Origin: Verrucomicrobiales bacterium
GTDB taxonomy: Bacteria; Verrucomicrobiota; Verrucomicrobiia; Limisphaerales; UBA9464
Assembly: GCA_003445095.1 (NCBI GenBank)
Contig: DLVS01000020.1
Span: 1 to 7,943 of the forward strand
Direction: 5' to 3'
DNA: 7,943 nucleotides
Part shown: one piece after another, positions 1 through 7,447 of the stretch
Layout of the letters: every line of letters begins with the position of its first letter
How positions within the stretch are numbered: the first letter of the stretch is position 1
The notes under the pieces: model-generated
The model's database searches: none
What the model saw: the letters and a program-made list of their open reading frames with translations, nothing else
Told to the model about the DNA's origin: nothing
Made by a program: the position numbers and the translations under genes

Positions 1-2
1 AA

Positions 3-1232
3 CGAGATCTTGTCGAAGCGAGGGCGGACAGCTATTTCTACACCCTGATGCGGGCATATCAGTTCGCGAAAAATTCTCGGTTCGATGTGGCGCGCTGTCG
101 CCAATATGGCATTCACGCCCAGACGGCCCGGCAAGTCGAAGACACCTACCGTCAATTGCTCGATATCTCCCAACGAGAAAGGCTGATCAATCAGTCCCAA
201 TCGGAAGCGGCGATCAGCGCCCAGAGCGACGAAGGTGCTGCTCCGCCCACGCGCCGCACCACCAACGCCAGAGAAAAGTCCGCGGAACCCCTTCTTTTGT
301 GTCTCACCGCTGGATTCATCGATCAACTCGCAGTGCGCAAGGATTCCGGAACCCTGGACTGCCGTCTGGTTGAAGGTCGGAGCGCAACCTTAGTTCGAGA
401 GAGTCTGGTGGAATCTCCGCTGCTGGTCGCGGCCCATATCCGTGAAGTAGACGGCCGGAATGGTCGCCTCACGTTGCTCGCCCTGGCCACCGCGGTCCGA
501 CTCGAATGGTTGCGCGAACTCTATCCGCAACATCTTTCCGAACACTCAGTCTGCACGGTGGATCGCCTGCACAAGCGAGTCGCGTCACTTCGCGAGACCC
601 GATTCCTAGACCTGGTGATCGGTCGAGAATCCGCCGGCACGCCTGACCCCAGCGCTGCGGGACAAGCCCTAGCCGACGCTTTCGCCGCGGGTTGGTTTGA
701 TCTTCCGCAATTGAATCACCCGCTCCGTCAGTTCATCGCGCGAGTGAACCTGCTGGCCCGGATCGCGCCGGAACTGGAAATCCCGTCCTTCGACGGGGCA
801 GCGCTGCGCCGAACCTTGGCGCGAGCGTTTACTGGTTTGACCCTGATGAAAGAGGCTCAAGCCGCCGACCTCGCGCCCGCCTTCTTCGCCCACCTTGATT
901 CGGGTCAACGGAGCTTCCTCGACGAATTCCTGCCGCTCACTTGGGCCGGACCTGCCGGGCAACGTCTCAAGCTCCTCTATCCGGAACCAACCGACGACGA
1001 CGACCCGGAAGAAATCCGCGGACCCGAGATCCAAATCAAACTCTCCGACTGTTTCGTGATCAGCGAGCACCCCCGGCTCGCCGAGGGACGATTACCGATC
1101 ACCATGATTCTGCTGGCTCCGGATCAAAAGCGACTCGGCACGACCACTAACCTCCCGACGTGGCGCGCAAAATCCTATCCAGCCCTGCGAGCTCAATTGC
1201 GGTTGAAGTACGGAAGTTTCGCGTGGCCGTAA
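3..1232 (+). CDS. hrpB: ATP-dependent helicase HrpB, C-terminal part (5' end outside window)
   Basis: The frame is open from the left edge, so the ATG at 48 is probably internal and the gene starts upstream. The visible 409 residues match the C-terminal half of HrpB, a DEAH-box (DExH) RNA helicase family of about 800 residues; the Walker A and DEAH motifs lie outside the window. The first visible part (LMRAYQFAKNSRFDVARCR, then GIHAQTARQV) looks like the helicase-associated region. The middle segment around ESPLLVAAHIREVDG follows the HrpB pattern. The end matches the HrpB C-terminal domain: SDCFVISEHPRLAEGRLPIT, then a segment ending in YPALRAQLRLKYGSFAWP, equivalent to the usual SYPEVRKELRGRYP-x-WP ending. 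An acidic run (DDDDPEE) precedes this domain. HrpB's physiological role is poorly defined in most bacteria. Identification is by remembered family pattern; the stop codon is TAA at 1230-1232. Confidence 0.85.
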   Translation, partial: RDLVEARADSYFYTLMRAYQFAKNSRFDVARCRQYGIHAQTARQVEDTYRQLLDISQRERLINQSQSEAAISAQSDEGAAPPTRRTTNAREKSAEPLLLCLTAGFIDQLAVRKDSGTLDCRLVEGRSATLVRESLVESPLLVAAHIREVDGRNGRLTLLALATAVRLEWLRELYPQHLSEHSVCTVDRLHKRVASLRETRFLDLVIGRESAGTPDPSAAGQALADAFAAGWFDLPQLNHPLRQFIARVNLLARIAPELEIPSFDGAALRRTLARAFTGLTLMKEAQAADLAPAFFAHLDSGQRSFLDEFLPLTWAGPAGQRLKLLYPEPTDDDDPEEIRGPEIQIKLSDCFVISEHPRLAEGRLPITMILLAPDQKRLGTTTNLPTWRAKSYPALRAQLRLKYGSFAWP

Positions 1233-1261
1233 AACCAGCCGGGATGATCAGTCCCTCGTTT

Positions 1262-1358
1262 TGGGTGGGGCGAGACTTGGTCGAGCCGTTCGCGTAACGG
1301 CGAAATCATGCGTGGGTGCCTTCACACGCTCGCGGTTTGCAAAGCGTCGCCCCACCCA
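1262..1358. repeat. Inverted-repeat element with two internal hairpins
   Basis: A perfect 12-bp inverted repeat, TGGGTGGGGCGA at 1262-1273 and its complement at 1347-1358, bounds a 97-bp segment in the hrpB-metK gap. Extended inward to 19 bp (1262-1280 / 1340-1358), the arms still agree at 16 positions. Inside are two smaller stems: GCCGTT/AACGGC at 1285-1290 and 1296-1301 (5-nt loop), and GCGTG/CACGC at 1310-1314 and 1325-1329. The RNA could fold as a three-way junction. It could be a dispersed intergenic repeat, a MITE-like remnant, or the hrpB transcript end, although no T-run follows. I see no target-site duplication. The repeat is directly visible; its nature is inferred. Confidence 0.6.
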
Positions 1359-1384
1359 TGAATGAGGTATCCTGGAATCAGCCC

Positions 1385-1405
1385 CCAGATCCCCGCCCCA
1401 TCTGG
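1385..1405. other. Small hairpin upstream of metK
   Basis: CCAGAT at 1385-1390 pairs with ATCTGG at 1400-1405 around a 9-nt loop that is almost all C. It lies just upstream of the putative metK promoter. It does not resemble the cores of the known SAM riboswitches, and it would lie outside the transcript if the promoter call is right. Significance is unknown. Confidence 0.3.
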
Positions 1406-1413
1406 AAATCCCA

Positions 1414-1441
1414 TTGACGGTGTCTTCAATAATCGTATCGT
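1414..1441 (+). promoter_or_regulatory. Putative sigma70-type promoter for metK
   Basis: TTGACG at 1414-1419 matches the -35 consensus at five of six positions. After a 16-bp spacer, TATCGT at 1436-1441 matches the -10 consensus at four of six. Transcription would begin near 1448, giving a leader of about 25 nt. This is a consensus match by eye only. Confidence 0.3.
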
Positions 1442-1471
1442 CAAATCCTGATTCGTTAATACGACCATGGC

Positions 1472-2653
1472 ATGAGCAAGCGCTTTATTTTTTCTTCTGA
1501 GTCCGTCGGCGAAGGACACCCTGACAAAGTCGCGGATACTATTTCCGATGCAGTCCTGGACGCTTGCCTTGCCCAAGACAAGCGGAGCCGAGTGGCCTGT
1601 GAAACCTACGTAAAATCGAACATCGCGATCATCGGTGGCGAAATCACCACCCGCGCGAAACTCGATTTCGTGCAAATCGCCCGCGACGCCATTCGCGAGA
1701 TTGGCTACGTGAACGACGACGACGTGTTCCACGCGGACAAAGTGTTCGTCAACGTGATCGTCACGCAGCAATCGCCCGACATCGCCCAAGGTGTCGATGC
1801 GAAGGCGGCCAAAGGAAAAAAGAAGGCTGAGCAGGGCGCCGGCGATCAGGGCCTGATGTTCGGCTACGCGTGCAATGAAACACCGGAACTGATGCCCACG
1901 CCGATCATGTTTGCGCACCACTTGGGGCGTGAACTCACTCGAATTCGCAAGGCGGGCAAGGTTGCTAAGTGGCTGCGCCCGGACGCCAAATCGCAGGTCT
2001 CCGTCGTGTATGAGAATGACCGGCCGGTGAGCATCTCCAACGTCGTCATTTCGACTCAGCACACCGCGGAGGTGGAGCACGATGAAATCGAAGAATTCTG
2101 CATCGAGGAAGTGATCAAGAAGGTGCTTCCCAAGGCGATGCTCACGAAAGAGACGCAGTTCCTGATCAATCCTACCGGCAAGTTCGTTGTGGGCGGGCCT
2201 CAAGGCGATACGGGATTGACGGGTCGAAAGATTATCGTGGACACGTATGGAGGCTGGGGACGCCACGGGGGCGGCGCATTTTCGGGTAAGGATCCCAGCA
2301 AGGTTGACCGCAGTGCCGCCTATATGGGCCGCTATGTTGCCAAGAATATTGTCGCCGCCGGATTCGCGTCCCATGTCGAGATCCAGTTCGCCTACGCGAT
2401 CGGGTATCCCGATCCGGTTAGCGTATTCGTGGATACCTTCGGCACCGCGCGCGAAGGCGTTACCGACGAAGCGATCACCCAAGCTGTGCAGGAAGTTTTC
2501 AGCTTCAAGCCTGCCGACATTATCAAGCAGCTCGATTTGCTCCGTCCCATCTATTCTAAGAGCACCAACTACGGGCACTTCGGGAAGAACGATCCCGACC
2601 TTACCTGGGAACGGACCGACAAGATCAAAGCGTTGCAGAAGGCAATCCGCTAA
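1472..2653 (+). CDS. metK: S-adenosylmethionine synthetase (methionine adenosyltransferase)
   Basis: This 393-residue cytosolic enzyme makes S-adenosylmethionine from methionine and ATP, releasing phosphate and pyrophosphate. All the family hallmarks are present. [11 protein letters not shown] at 9-19 includes the ATP-site His16 and Asp18. [12 protein letters not shown] at 122-133 is signature 1, and GGGAFSGKD at 266-274 is the glycine-rich phosphate-binding signature 2, continuing into [10 protein letters not shown]. The length is close to the usual 384-400. The loop just before signature 1 is longer than in the E. coli enzyme and rich in lysine ([10 protein letters not shown], 110-119). The start at 1472 gives the canonical [13 protein letters not shown]-terminus, but no Shine-Dalgarno sequence precedes it. 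ahcY follows after 148 bp on the same strand, so the two methyl-cycle genes may be co-transcribed. I see no SAM riboswitch in the leader. Confidence 0.98.
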   Translation: MSKRFIFSSESVGEGHPDKVADTISDAVLDACLAQDKRSRVACETYVKSNIAIIGGEITTRAKLDFVQIARDAIREIGYVNDDDVFHADKVFVNVIVTQQSPDIAQGVDAKAAKGKKKAEQGAGDQGLMFGYACNETPELMPTPIMFAHHLGRELTRIRKAGKVAKWLRPDAKSQVSVVYENDRPVSISNVVISTQHTAEVEHDEIEEFCIEEVIKKVLPKAMLTKETQFLINPTGKFVVGGPQGDTGLTGRKIIVDTYGGWGRHGGGAFSGKDPSKVDRSAAYMGRYVAKNIVAAGFASHVEIQFAYAIGYPDPVSVFVDTFGTAREGVTDEAITQAVQEVFSFKPADIIKQLDLLRPIYSKSTNYGHFGKNDPDLTWERTDKIKALQKAIR

Positions 2654-2705
2654 GCTTCGAAACATTTTCGCTCAAGCATTCAGGATCGGCATTCTCGGAC
2701 GTTTC

Positions 2706-2740
2706 GGCCGCGCGGCCAACCAGGCTCAGTGACTTAAGTC
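2706..2740. other. Two perfect palindromes in the metK-ahcY gap
   Basis: GGCCGCGCGGCC at 2706-2717 is a perfect 12-bp palindrome, and GACTTAAGTC at 2731-2740 is a perfect 10-bp palindrome. They are 13 bp apart in the 148-bp gap. Either could bind a dimeric regulator or form a cruciform, but GC-rich palindromes also arise by chance. No T-run follows, so they are not a clear terminator. Confidence 0.35.
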
Positions 2741-2801
2741 TTCGGGAGTTGATCCATCACTTCAGCAATCCCAACAACTGAACGTTAAAAACTAGTCACC
2801 T

Positions 2802-4301
2802 ATGCCTCAGGCTAAGAAATCATCTGCTCGGGCCGTGCTTGCAAGCACTGCGACTACACTTCCCAATCTTGCCGGATACGCCGCCAACACACCCGCCGGC
2901 CAGGACTACATTGTTCGCGATCTCGCCTTGGCCGAATGGGGCCGCAAGGAGATCGCCGTCGCGGAACACGAAATGCCCGGCCTCATGTCGGTCCGGAAGA
3001 AGTACGCGAAACAGAAGCCGCTCAAAGGGGTCCGAGTCACTGGATCGCTGCATATGACGATCCAGACGGCCGTGCTGATCCAGACGCTGGTCGATTTGGG
3101 CGCCTCCGTTCGCTGGGCGTCGTGCAACATTTTCTCGACCCAGGACCACGCTGCTTCCGCGGTCGCCGCCGCCGGCACTCCTGTGTTCGCTTGGAAGGGT
3201 GAGACTTTGGAAGAGTATTGGGAGCTCACGCTAAGGGCCGTTCTGTTTCCCGGCGACAAAGGTCCCGAGTTGGTGGTCGATGACGGTGGCGATGTCACGT
3301 TGTTGATTCACAAAGGCTACGAACTCGAACAAGGCTCGCGCTGGGCGTACGAGCCGACCGACAACCACGAAGTATCCGTGGTGAAAGCGCTCCTCCGTCG
3401 AGTCGCCAAAGAAAAGCCCGGAATTTGGACGAAGATTGTAAAGGACTGGAAAGGCGTTTCCGAAGAGACGACTACCGGAGTTCACCGCCTGTACCAACTC
3501 GCCGAGCAGGGTAAGTTGTTGGTTCCTGCGATTAACGTGAACGATTCGGTGACCAAGTCGAAGTTCGACAACCTTTACGGCTGCCGCGAATCCCTGGCCG
3601 ACGGTCTCAAGCGCGCCACCGATGTAATGATCGCGGGCAAAGTCGCCGTCGTGTGCGGCTATGGCGACGTCGGCAAAGGAAGCTCGCATTCGCTCCGAGC
3701 GTACGGCGCGCGAGTGATCGTCACCGAGATTGATCCCATCAACGCTTTGCAGGCCGCCATGGAAGGCTTCGAGGTCAACACAATTGAGAGCACGCTCGGC
3801 ATTGGGGACATTTACGTCACGACGACGGGCAATTGCGACATCATCACGGTGGACCATATCCTCGCGATGAAGGACCAGGCGATCGTCTGCAACATCGGCC
3901 ACTTCGATAACGAGATTCAGGTGGAACAGCTCAAGCGGACGAAAGGCGTCAAGATTGAGAACATCAAACCGCAGTACGATCGATATCACCTCCCGGGCAA
4001 CAAGAGCATCTACCTGCTCGCGGAGGGACGTTTGGTCAACCTAGGCTGCGCGACCGGCCATCCGAGCTTCGTGATGTCCAACTCGTTTACCAACCAAACG
4101 CTGGCCCAAATTGATTTGTGGGCCAATCGGAACAAGTACGAGAAAACGGTGTACCGGCTGCCCAAGAAGCTCGACGAAGAAGTCGCGCGCCTGCACCTCG
4201 ACAAGATCGGCGTCAAATTGACGAAGTTGACCAAGGCGCAGGCGGAGTATCTAGGCGTTCCCGCTGAAGGCCCATACAAACCGGAGCACTATCGGTACTG
4301 A
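2802..4301 (+). CDS. ahcY: S-adenosylhomocysteine hydrolase (adenosylhomocysteinase)
   Basis: This cytosolic NAD-dependent enzyme reversibly splits S-adenosylhomocysteine into adenosine and homocysteine, relieving product inhibition of methyltransferases. It completes the half-cycle begun by MetK just upstream. Visible motifs are TGSLHMT (80-86), [10 protein letters not shown] (109-118), DDGGD (160-164) and SEETTTG (220-226). TKSKFDN at 251-257 holds Lys252 and Asp256, equivalent to human Lys186 and Asp190. GYGDVGKGS at 286-294 is the NAD-binding Rossmann glycine loop, and the C-terminus KPEHYRY (493-499) supplies the Lys and Tyr that contact NAD. At 499 residues it is the long bacterial/plant-type form, against 432 in human. 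The extra length includes an N-terminal extension of about 33 residues and an internal insert before SEETTTG. The start is the only sensible Met before the core (next Met is 58). No Shine-Dalgarno is seen. Confidence 0.98.
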   Translation: MPQAKKSSARAVLASTATTLPNLAGYAANTPAGQDYIVRDLALAEWGRKEIAVAEHEMPGLMSVRKKYAKQKPLKGVRVTGSLHMTIQTAVLIQTLVDLGASVRWASCNIFSTQDHAASAVAAAGTPVFAWKGETLEEYWELTLRAVLFPGDKGPELVVDDGGDVTLLIHKGYELEQGSRWAYEPTDNHEVSVVKALLRRVAKEKPGIWTKIVKDWKGVSEETTTGVHRLYQLAEQGKLLVPAINVNDSVTKSKFDNLYGCRESLADGLKRATDVMIAGKVAVVCGYGDVGKGSSHSLRAYGARVIVTEIDPINALQAAMEGFEVNTIESTLGIGDIYVTTTGNCDIITVDHILAMKDQAIVCNIGHFDNEIQVEQLKRTKGVKIENIKPQYDRYHLPGNKSIYLLAEGRLVNLGCATGHPSFVMSNSFTNQTLAQIDLWANRNKYEKTVYRLPKKLDEEVARLHLDKIGVKLTKLTKAQAEYLGVPAEGPYKPEHYRY

Positions 4302-4373
4302 GGTATCGATGCGGCACAGCTGTTTCTCGCGGAACTTGGTCCCTTCCACGATCAGCTACAGCGCAACCAGTCG

Positions 4374-4388
4374 GCCCGCCGGGCGGGC
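4374..4388 (+). terminator. GC hairpin downstream of ahcY, possible weak terminator
   Basis: GCCCGC at 4374-4379 and GCGGGC at 4383-4388 form a perfect 6-bp GC stem with a CGG loop. There is no T-tract after it, so intrinsic termination is doubtful. It could instead pause polymerase or protect the 3' end. Confidence 0.25.
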
Positions 4389-4594
4389 AATCGCTGCCGC
4401 GGCGGCCTATTGAGTCGATTGGCCATCAGCGCCTGGACGCAGCCTGCACGAAGATCACGCGTGGAGTCGGCGCGCGTCGTCAGGCCTTCCGGATCCTTAT
4501 CAGCCACCAACTCGACCCTGTCTCGCCATTCGACTCCACCAATCCCTAGGTCCCGGTGCGCCCTCATGCCTTTCTTGAGTCGGCGCTGGGTCGG

Positions 4595-4677
4595 CGGAAA
4601 TGTCGGCAGAATTTGTTTGCCGCAGACCGTCAATGAAGACAATTGTAAACAAACGATGGCACACCCCGACATTTCCG
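4595..4677. repeat. Nested inverted repeat just upstream of the HAF-repeat gene
   Basis: CGGAAATGTCGG at 4595-4606 is perfectly complementary to 4666-4677 (12 bp). Nested inside is a second perfect pair, TTTGTTT at 4612-4618 and AAACAAA at 4647-4653. The 83-bp element ends 17 bp before the ATG at 4695, so a folded 5' leader could influence translation. It could also be a small decayed mobile element with terminal inverted repeats. The pairing is visible; any function is inferred. Confidence 0.55.
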
Positions 4678-4694
4678 GCCGTAGGCATAGCGTC

Positions 4695-5912
4695 ATGGCC
4701 AACCTTCAAAAGCGAATCGTCCGTACTTACTGCCATTACTCCATTTGGGTCTTTAGTGCCGTTCTTTGGCTCGGTATCACCACCGAAAACGTTTGGAGCG
4801 CTCGTTACGCGATCACTGACCTGGGAACGCTAGGCGGATCAAGCAGCTTCGCCTTGGGACTCAACGCCGCCGGTACGGTGGTGGGCGATTCGCTTCCCGC
4901 GGGGAACGCTCCGGAGGAGGCGTTTCGCTACCGGGATGGAATCATGACGGGTCTCGGCACGCTTCCAAGGGGCGCCCAGAGCAGAGCCTATGGCGTCAAT
5001 GATGAGGACGCCATCGTCGGGCACGCCTATTTCCCGGATCTTGAAGGCTTCGTCTATAAGGCCTTTCTACTCCGCGCTGGGGTGATGACCAATCTAGGAA
5101 CATTGGGCGGACCCAGCAGCTCCGCTTACGCCCTCAACAACTCCGGTTGGATCGTCGGATCGTCACAGCTCGAATTGGGGGAAACCCGTGCCTTCCTCTT
5201 CCGCGATGGAGTCATGACCAATCTCGGTACCCTGGGCGGCGACTTCAGCAGCGCCTATAGCATCAATGCCGCCGGGATTGTGGTCGGTGAGTCCAGAACC
5301 AATAATGACGTCAACATCATGCGGGCGTTCCGTTATGACGGAAACATGCTCGACTTGGGGACGTTAGGGGGAGCCCGGAGCGCTGCCTACGGAATCAACG
5401 CGGAGAACGTCATTGTGGGCGGCGCCAGCGTTGTTGGTGGGCAGTTGCATGCGTTCCGTTATGACGGGATTATGCACGACTTGGGAACACTCGGCGGCTC
5501 CGGCAGCGTAGCCATTGCCATCAATGCCGCCGGGGTAATCGTTGGCAATTCGACGATTGCCGGGAGCCCAGCCCTGCACGCCTTTGTTCACGATGGAACG
5601 ATGCGGGACCTCAACAACCTGATCCCGGCTGGCGGCGGCTGGGTACTTACCACCGCCACGGCGATCAATGATCAAGGACAGATTGTTGGGCGCGGCGAAC
5701 ACAATGGCCAGCTACGGGGCTTTCTCCTGACCCCGAGTCTTACCGTCCAGTATTCAGTTAGAGCCGACGGAGCTGTCGAAATCACCTCTGATGGATTCCT
5801 CTATGAGGCCCGAGCGCTCAACGGACCCTTCACTGGCCTGGGAGTCAAGACACTGACCATTGAACCCGGCGCAGTGAACGGCGATCGCTTCTATCAAGCC
5901 CGAGAAAAGTAG
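4695..5912 (+). CDS. Exported HAF-repeat protein, probable beta-propeller
   Basis: This 405-residue protein starts with a signal peptide: basic start (KRIVR), hydrophobic core about 15-28, probable cleavage after VWSA (33-36). The body is a tandem array of HAF-family extracellular repeats of 42-47 residues, each of the form DLGTLGG...SAYxIN..G.IVG....AFxYxDGxM. Units begin near residues 42, 86, 133, 176, 220, 262 and 305. Unit 2 is degenerate (GLGTLPRG). Unit 7 has DLNNL and the usual closing INDQGQIVG. Seven such units suggest a seven-bladed beta-propeller. The last 58 residues (348-405, ending RFYQAREK) are a separate module resembling C-terminal modules of other verrucomicrobial exported proteins. 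The frame stays open upstream to 4410, but I chose 4695 because only it places a signal peptide at the N-terminus. Function is unknown; enzymatic residues are not evident. Confidence 0.85.
   Translation: MANLQKRIVRTYCHYSIWVFSAVLWLGITTENVWSARYAITDLGTLGGSSSFALGLNAAGTVVGDSLPAGNAPEEAFRYRDGIMTGLGTLPRGAQSRAYGVNDEDAIVGHAYFPDLEGFVYKAFLLRAGVMTNLGTLGGPSSSAYALNNSGWIVGSSQLELGETRAFLFRDGVMTNLGTLGGDFSSAYSINAAGIVVGESRTNNDVNIMRAFRYDGNMLDLGTLGGARSAAYGINAENVIVGGASVVGGQLHAFRYDGIMHDLGTLGGSGSVAIAINAAGVIVGNSTIAGSPALHAFVHDGTMRDLNNLIPAGGGWVLTTATAINDQGQIVGRGEHNGQLRGFLLTPSLTVQYSVRADGAVEITSDGFLYEARALNGPFTGLGVKTLTIEPGAVNGDRFYQAREK
4818..5650 (+). repeat. Seven in-frame HAF repeats of about 130 bp
   Basis: Coding repeats begin at about 4818, 4950, 5091, 5220, 5352, 5478 and 5607, with a period of 126-141 bp. 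Most are diverged at DNA level, but units 4 and 5 share an identical 17-nt stretch, GCGTTCCGTTATGACGG, at 5325-5341 and 5451-5467. This hints at more recent duplication or gene conversion between them. Confidence 0.8.
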
Positions 5913-5917
5913 CGCGG

Positions 5918-6041
5918 GTGAAGTTGGCGGACTGATGGGCAAAACCGCGGCGCGGCTTTTCTTGAATCGGCGGCGCGTGAGGTTGGGCCTCCCCTTGCCG
6001 GCTTGACCGGAAGGCGCTGCGGTCGGCACCGTCAACTTCAC
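5918..6041. repeat. Nested inverted repeat filling the HAF-SGNH gap
   Basis: GTGAAGTTGGCGG at 5918-5930 pairs with 6029-6041 at 12 of 13 positions. Further in, ACCGCGGCGC at 5944-5953 pairs with 6014-6023 at 9 of 10. Near the tip, GAGG at 5979-5982 pairs with CCTC at 5988-5991. The whole 124 bp could fold as a long imperfect hairpin. It starts 6 bp after the upstream stop codon and ends 4 bp before the downstream start. It may be a dispersed repeat, or may separate the two transcripts. No T-run is present. Confidence 0.55.
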
Positions 6042-6045
6042 TCTC

Positions 6046-7338
6046 ATGCGCGCGTTTCTACTCGGCTTGACTTTGGTTTTGTGGTCGCACCTGTCGGCCC
6101 GGGACGTCGAAACAAAACCCAACGATCCGGCCTTCGCCCGATTCCAACCGAAGCAAGCACCCGCACCGCAGGGACTCCTTCTGCGTCCGGGAGACCGCCT
6201 CGCGATCATTGGCGACTCGATTACCGAGCAGAAAATGTACTCGCGAATCATCGAAACCTATCTCGCCGCGTGCATGCCGGACCTTCAGGTCACTGTCCGC
6301 CAATACGGGTGGGGCGGCGAAACAGCCGAGGGCTTTAAGAACCGCATGACCAATGATTGTCTGCGCTTCCAGCCGACCATCGCCACCACCTGCTACGGGA
6401 TGAATGATCACCGGTACACCGCCTACGATGCGGCCAACGGGAAATGGTATCGGGACAATCAGGAAGCCATCATCAAAGCCTTCAAAGCCGCGGGCGCCCG
6501 GTTTGTGATTGGTTCCCCGGGATGCGTCGGACCCAAGGTTCCCTGGAGCAAGTCTGGCTCAGAAGAGATGAACCTCAACCTGTGCGAACTGCGAAACATC
6601 TGCCTCGATCTGGCGCAGCAGGAGAATGTGGTATTCGCCGACGTCTTCTGGCCGATGTTGACGCTGGGATGGAAGGCAACCAATGAGTTCGGCGCTCAGT
6701 ACGCCATCGCCGGGAAGGACGCCGTCCACCCGGGCTGGGCGGGTCACTTGGTCATGGCGACTGCGTTCTTGAAGGCCCTTGGGCTGGATGGTGATTTGGG
6801 AACAATCACGGTGGACTTGGCGAACAACCAGGCAACCGCGGGGGGTGGACATGAAGTGATTTCGCTAAAGGATGGAGAACTCACCGTCAAAAGCCGCCGT
6901 TACCCGTTCTGCGCGCCGACAGGCGACGTTAAGGATGACAACGCGATCCGTTCGGGAATGGCGCTGACTGATTTCAACTCGCGATTCAACCGGTTGCGGC
7001 TGGTTGTGAAGAACGCGCCCGCAAAGGAATACCGAGTCACCTGGGGTGGTGAGTCCAAAACCTTCACGGCGGAACAGTTGGCTTCCGGGATCAACCTGGC
7101 TGCTGAGTTTTCGGTGACTCCGTTCGATACCGCGTTCAAACGGGTCGATGAAGCGGTTGGCCGCAAGCAAGGGTACGAAACGAAACAGGTGAAGTCCCTG
7201 TTCCACGGGGAAGAAGGCGCCGTAGATATGGAGGCGACGGTCGCCTTGACCGAACGTGCTAGAGCCCCACTGGCGGCGGCCATCAAGGAACAATTCGTGC
7301 CCGTGACCCACGTGATAAAGATAGAACCCAAGCCCTAA
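6046..7338 (+). CDS. Exported SGNH/GDSL-family hydrolase
   Basis: This 430-residue protein begins with a short signal peptide (MRAFLLGLTLVLWSHLSA, cleavage probably after residue 18), so it should act in the periplasm or outside. Residues about 45-240 are an SGNH hydrolase domain. Block I is GDSIT at 56-60 with nucleophile Ser58; block II is GWGGETAEG at 88-96; block III is GMND at 118-121 with Asn120. Block V is DAVHPGWAGH at 225-234, giving Asp225 and His228. The full catalytic set is present, so it is probably an active esterase or lipase-like enzyme, perhaps removing acetyl groups from polysaccharide; the substrate cannot be read from the sequence. Residues about 241-430 are an additional C-terminal region that I recall from planctomycete and verrucomicrobial SGNH proteins but cannot assign. 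The ATG at 6046 places the signal peptide correctly; no Shine-Dalgarno precedes it. Confidence 0.88.
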   Translation: MRAFLLGLTLVLWSHLSARDVETKPNDPAFARFQPKQAPAPQGLLLRPGDRLAIIGDSITEQKMYSRIIETYLAACMPDLQVTVRQYGWGGETAEGFKNRMTNDCLRFQPTIATTCYGMNDHRYTAYDAANGKWYRDNQEAIIKAFKAAGARFVIGSPGCVGPKVPWSKSGSEEMNLNLCELRNICLDLAQQENVVFADVFWPMLTLGWKATNEFGAQYAIAGKDAVHPGWAGHLVMATAFLKALGLDGDLGTITVDLANNQATAGGGHEVISLKDGELTVKSRRYPFCAPTGDVKDDNAIRSGMALTDFNSRFNRLRLVVKNAPAKEYRVTWGGESKTFTAEQLASGINLAAEFSVTPFDTAFKRVDEAVGRKQGYETKQVKSLFHGEEGAVDMEATVALTERARAPLAAAIKEQFVPVTHVIKIEPKP

Positions 7339-7347
7339 ACTACCGCC

Positions 7348-7371
7348 GTTGGCGCACTCGCCGGCAGTTTT
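7348..7371 (+). terminator. Probable intrinsic terminator of the SGNH hydrolase gene
   Basis: GTTGGCG at 7348-7354 pairs with CGCCGGC at 7359-7365 (7 bp, two G-T wobbles) around a CACT loop. Four T's follow at 7368-7371. The hairpin begins 10 bp after the stop codon. The T-run is short, so efficiency may be modest. Confidence 0.45.
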
Positions 7372-7447
7372 GGATTGCCTGCGATCATGGCGATTCACCC
7401 GAAACGTACAATCGTTGCGACATTGTCCGCGTCGGCCTTGTCCGGAC

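Larger units (their letters stand above)
4302..4694. other. 393-bp gap with several inverted repeats and no convincing gene
   Basis: Open frames cross this gap on both strands, but none gives a recognisable protein or a plausible start. It holds three inverted repeats. A GCCCGC/GCGGGC hairpin with a 3-nt loop lies at 4374-4388, 73 bp past the ahcY stop; it has no T-run, so it is a weak terminator candidate. A 9-bp perfect pair (GTGGAGTCG at 4461-4469, complement at 4531-4539) follows. The third is the nested element at 4595-4677, listed separately. The gap could be a decayed mobile element or a dispersed-repeat cluster; I cannot tell which. Confidence 0.4.

Noticed and set aside
48..50. ATG at 48 as the true start of the helicase gene
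   Set aside because: The frame is open to the edge and the upstream residues continue the HrpB pattern; the motor domains must lie upstream.
1359..1471. SAM riboswitch in front of metK
   Set aside because: I looked for the conserved cores of the SAM-I and SAM-II classes and saw none. A covariance search would be decisive.
1322..2665. 447-residue open frame antisense to metK
   Set aside because: It mirrors metK across its whole length, has no recognisable family pattern, and is explained by GC-biased codon use in metK.
2654..2801. SAH riboswitch in front of ahcY
   Set aside because: The conserved SAH-riboswitch core is not visible; only two short palindromes are present.
3231..3989. 252-residue open frame antisense to ahcY
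   Set aside because: Shadow of the ahcY coding sequence; no start signal or family pattern.
4410..4694. Upstream start for the HAF gene adding 95 residues
   Set aside because: The added segment is low-complexity, Arg/Ser/Pro-rich and unlike any exported-protein start, and it would bury the signal peptide that begins at 4695.
4352..4702. 116-residue minus-strand frame in the ahcY-HAF gap
   Set aside because: Looks superficially protein-like, but I recognise no family, and it overlaps the inverted repeats and the HAF start.
4818..5650. CRISPR-like repeat array
   Set aside because: The periodicity is the in-frame HAF protein repeat; units are diverged and lack constant repeats with unique spacers.
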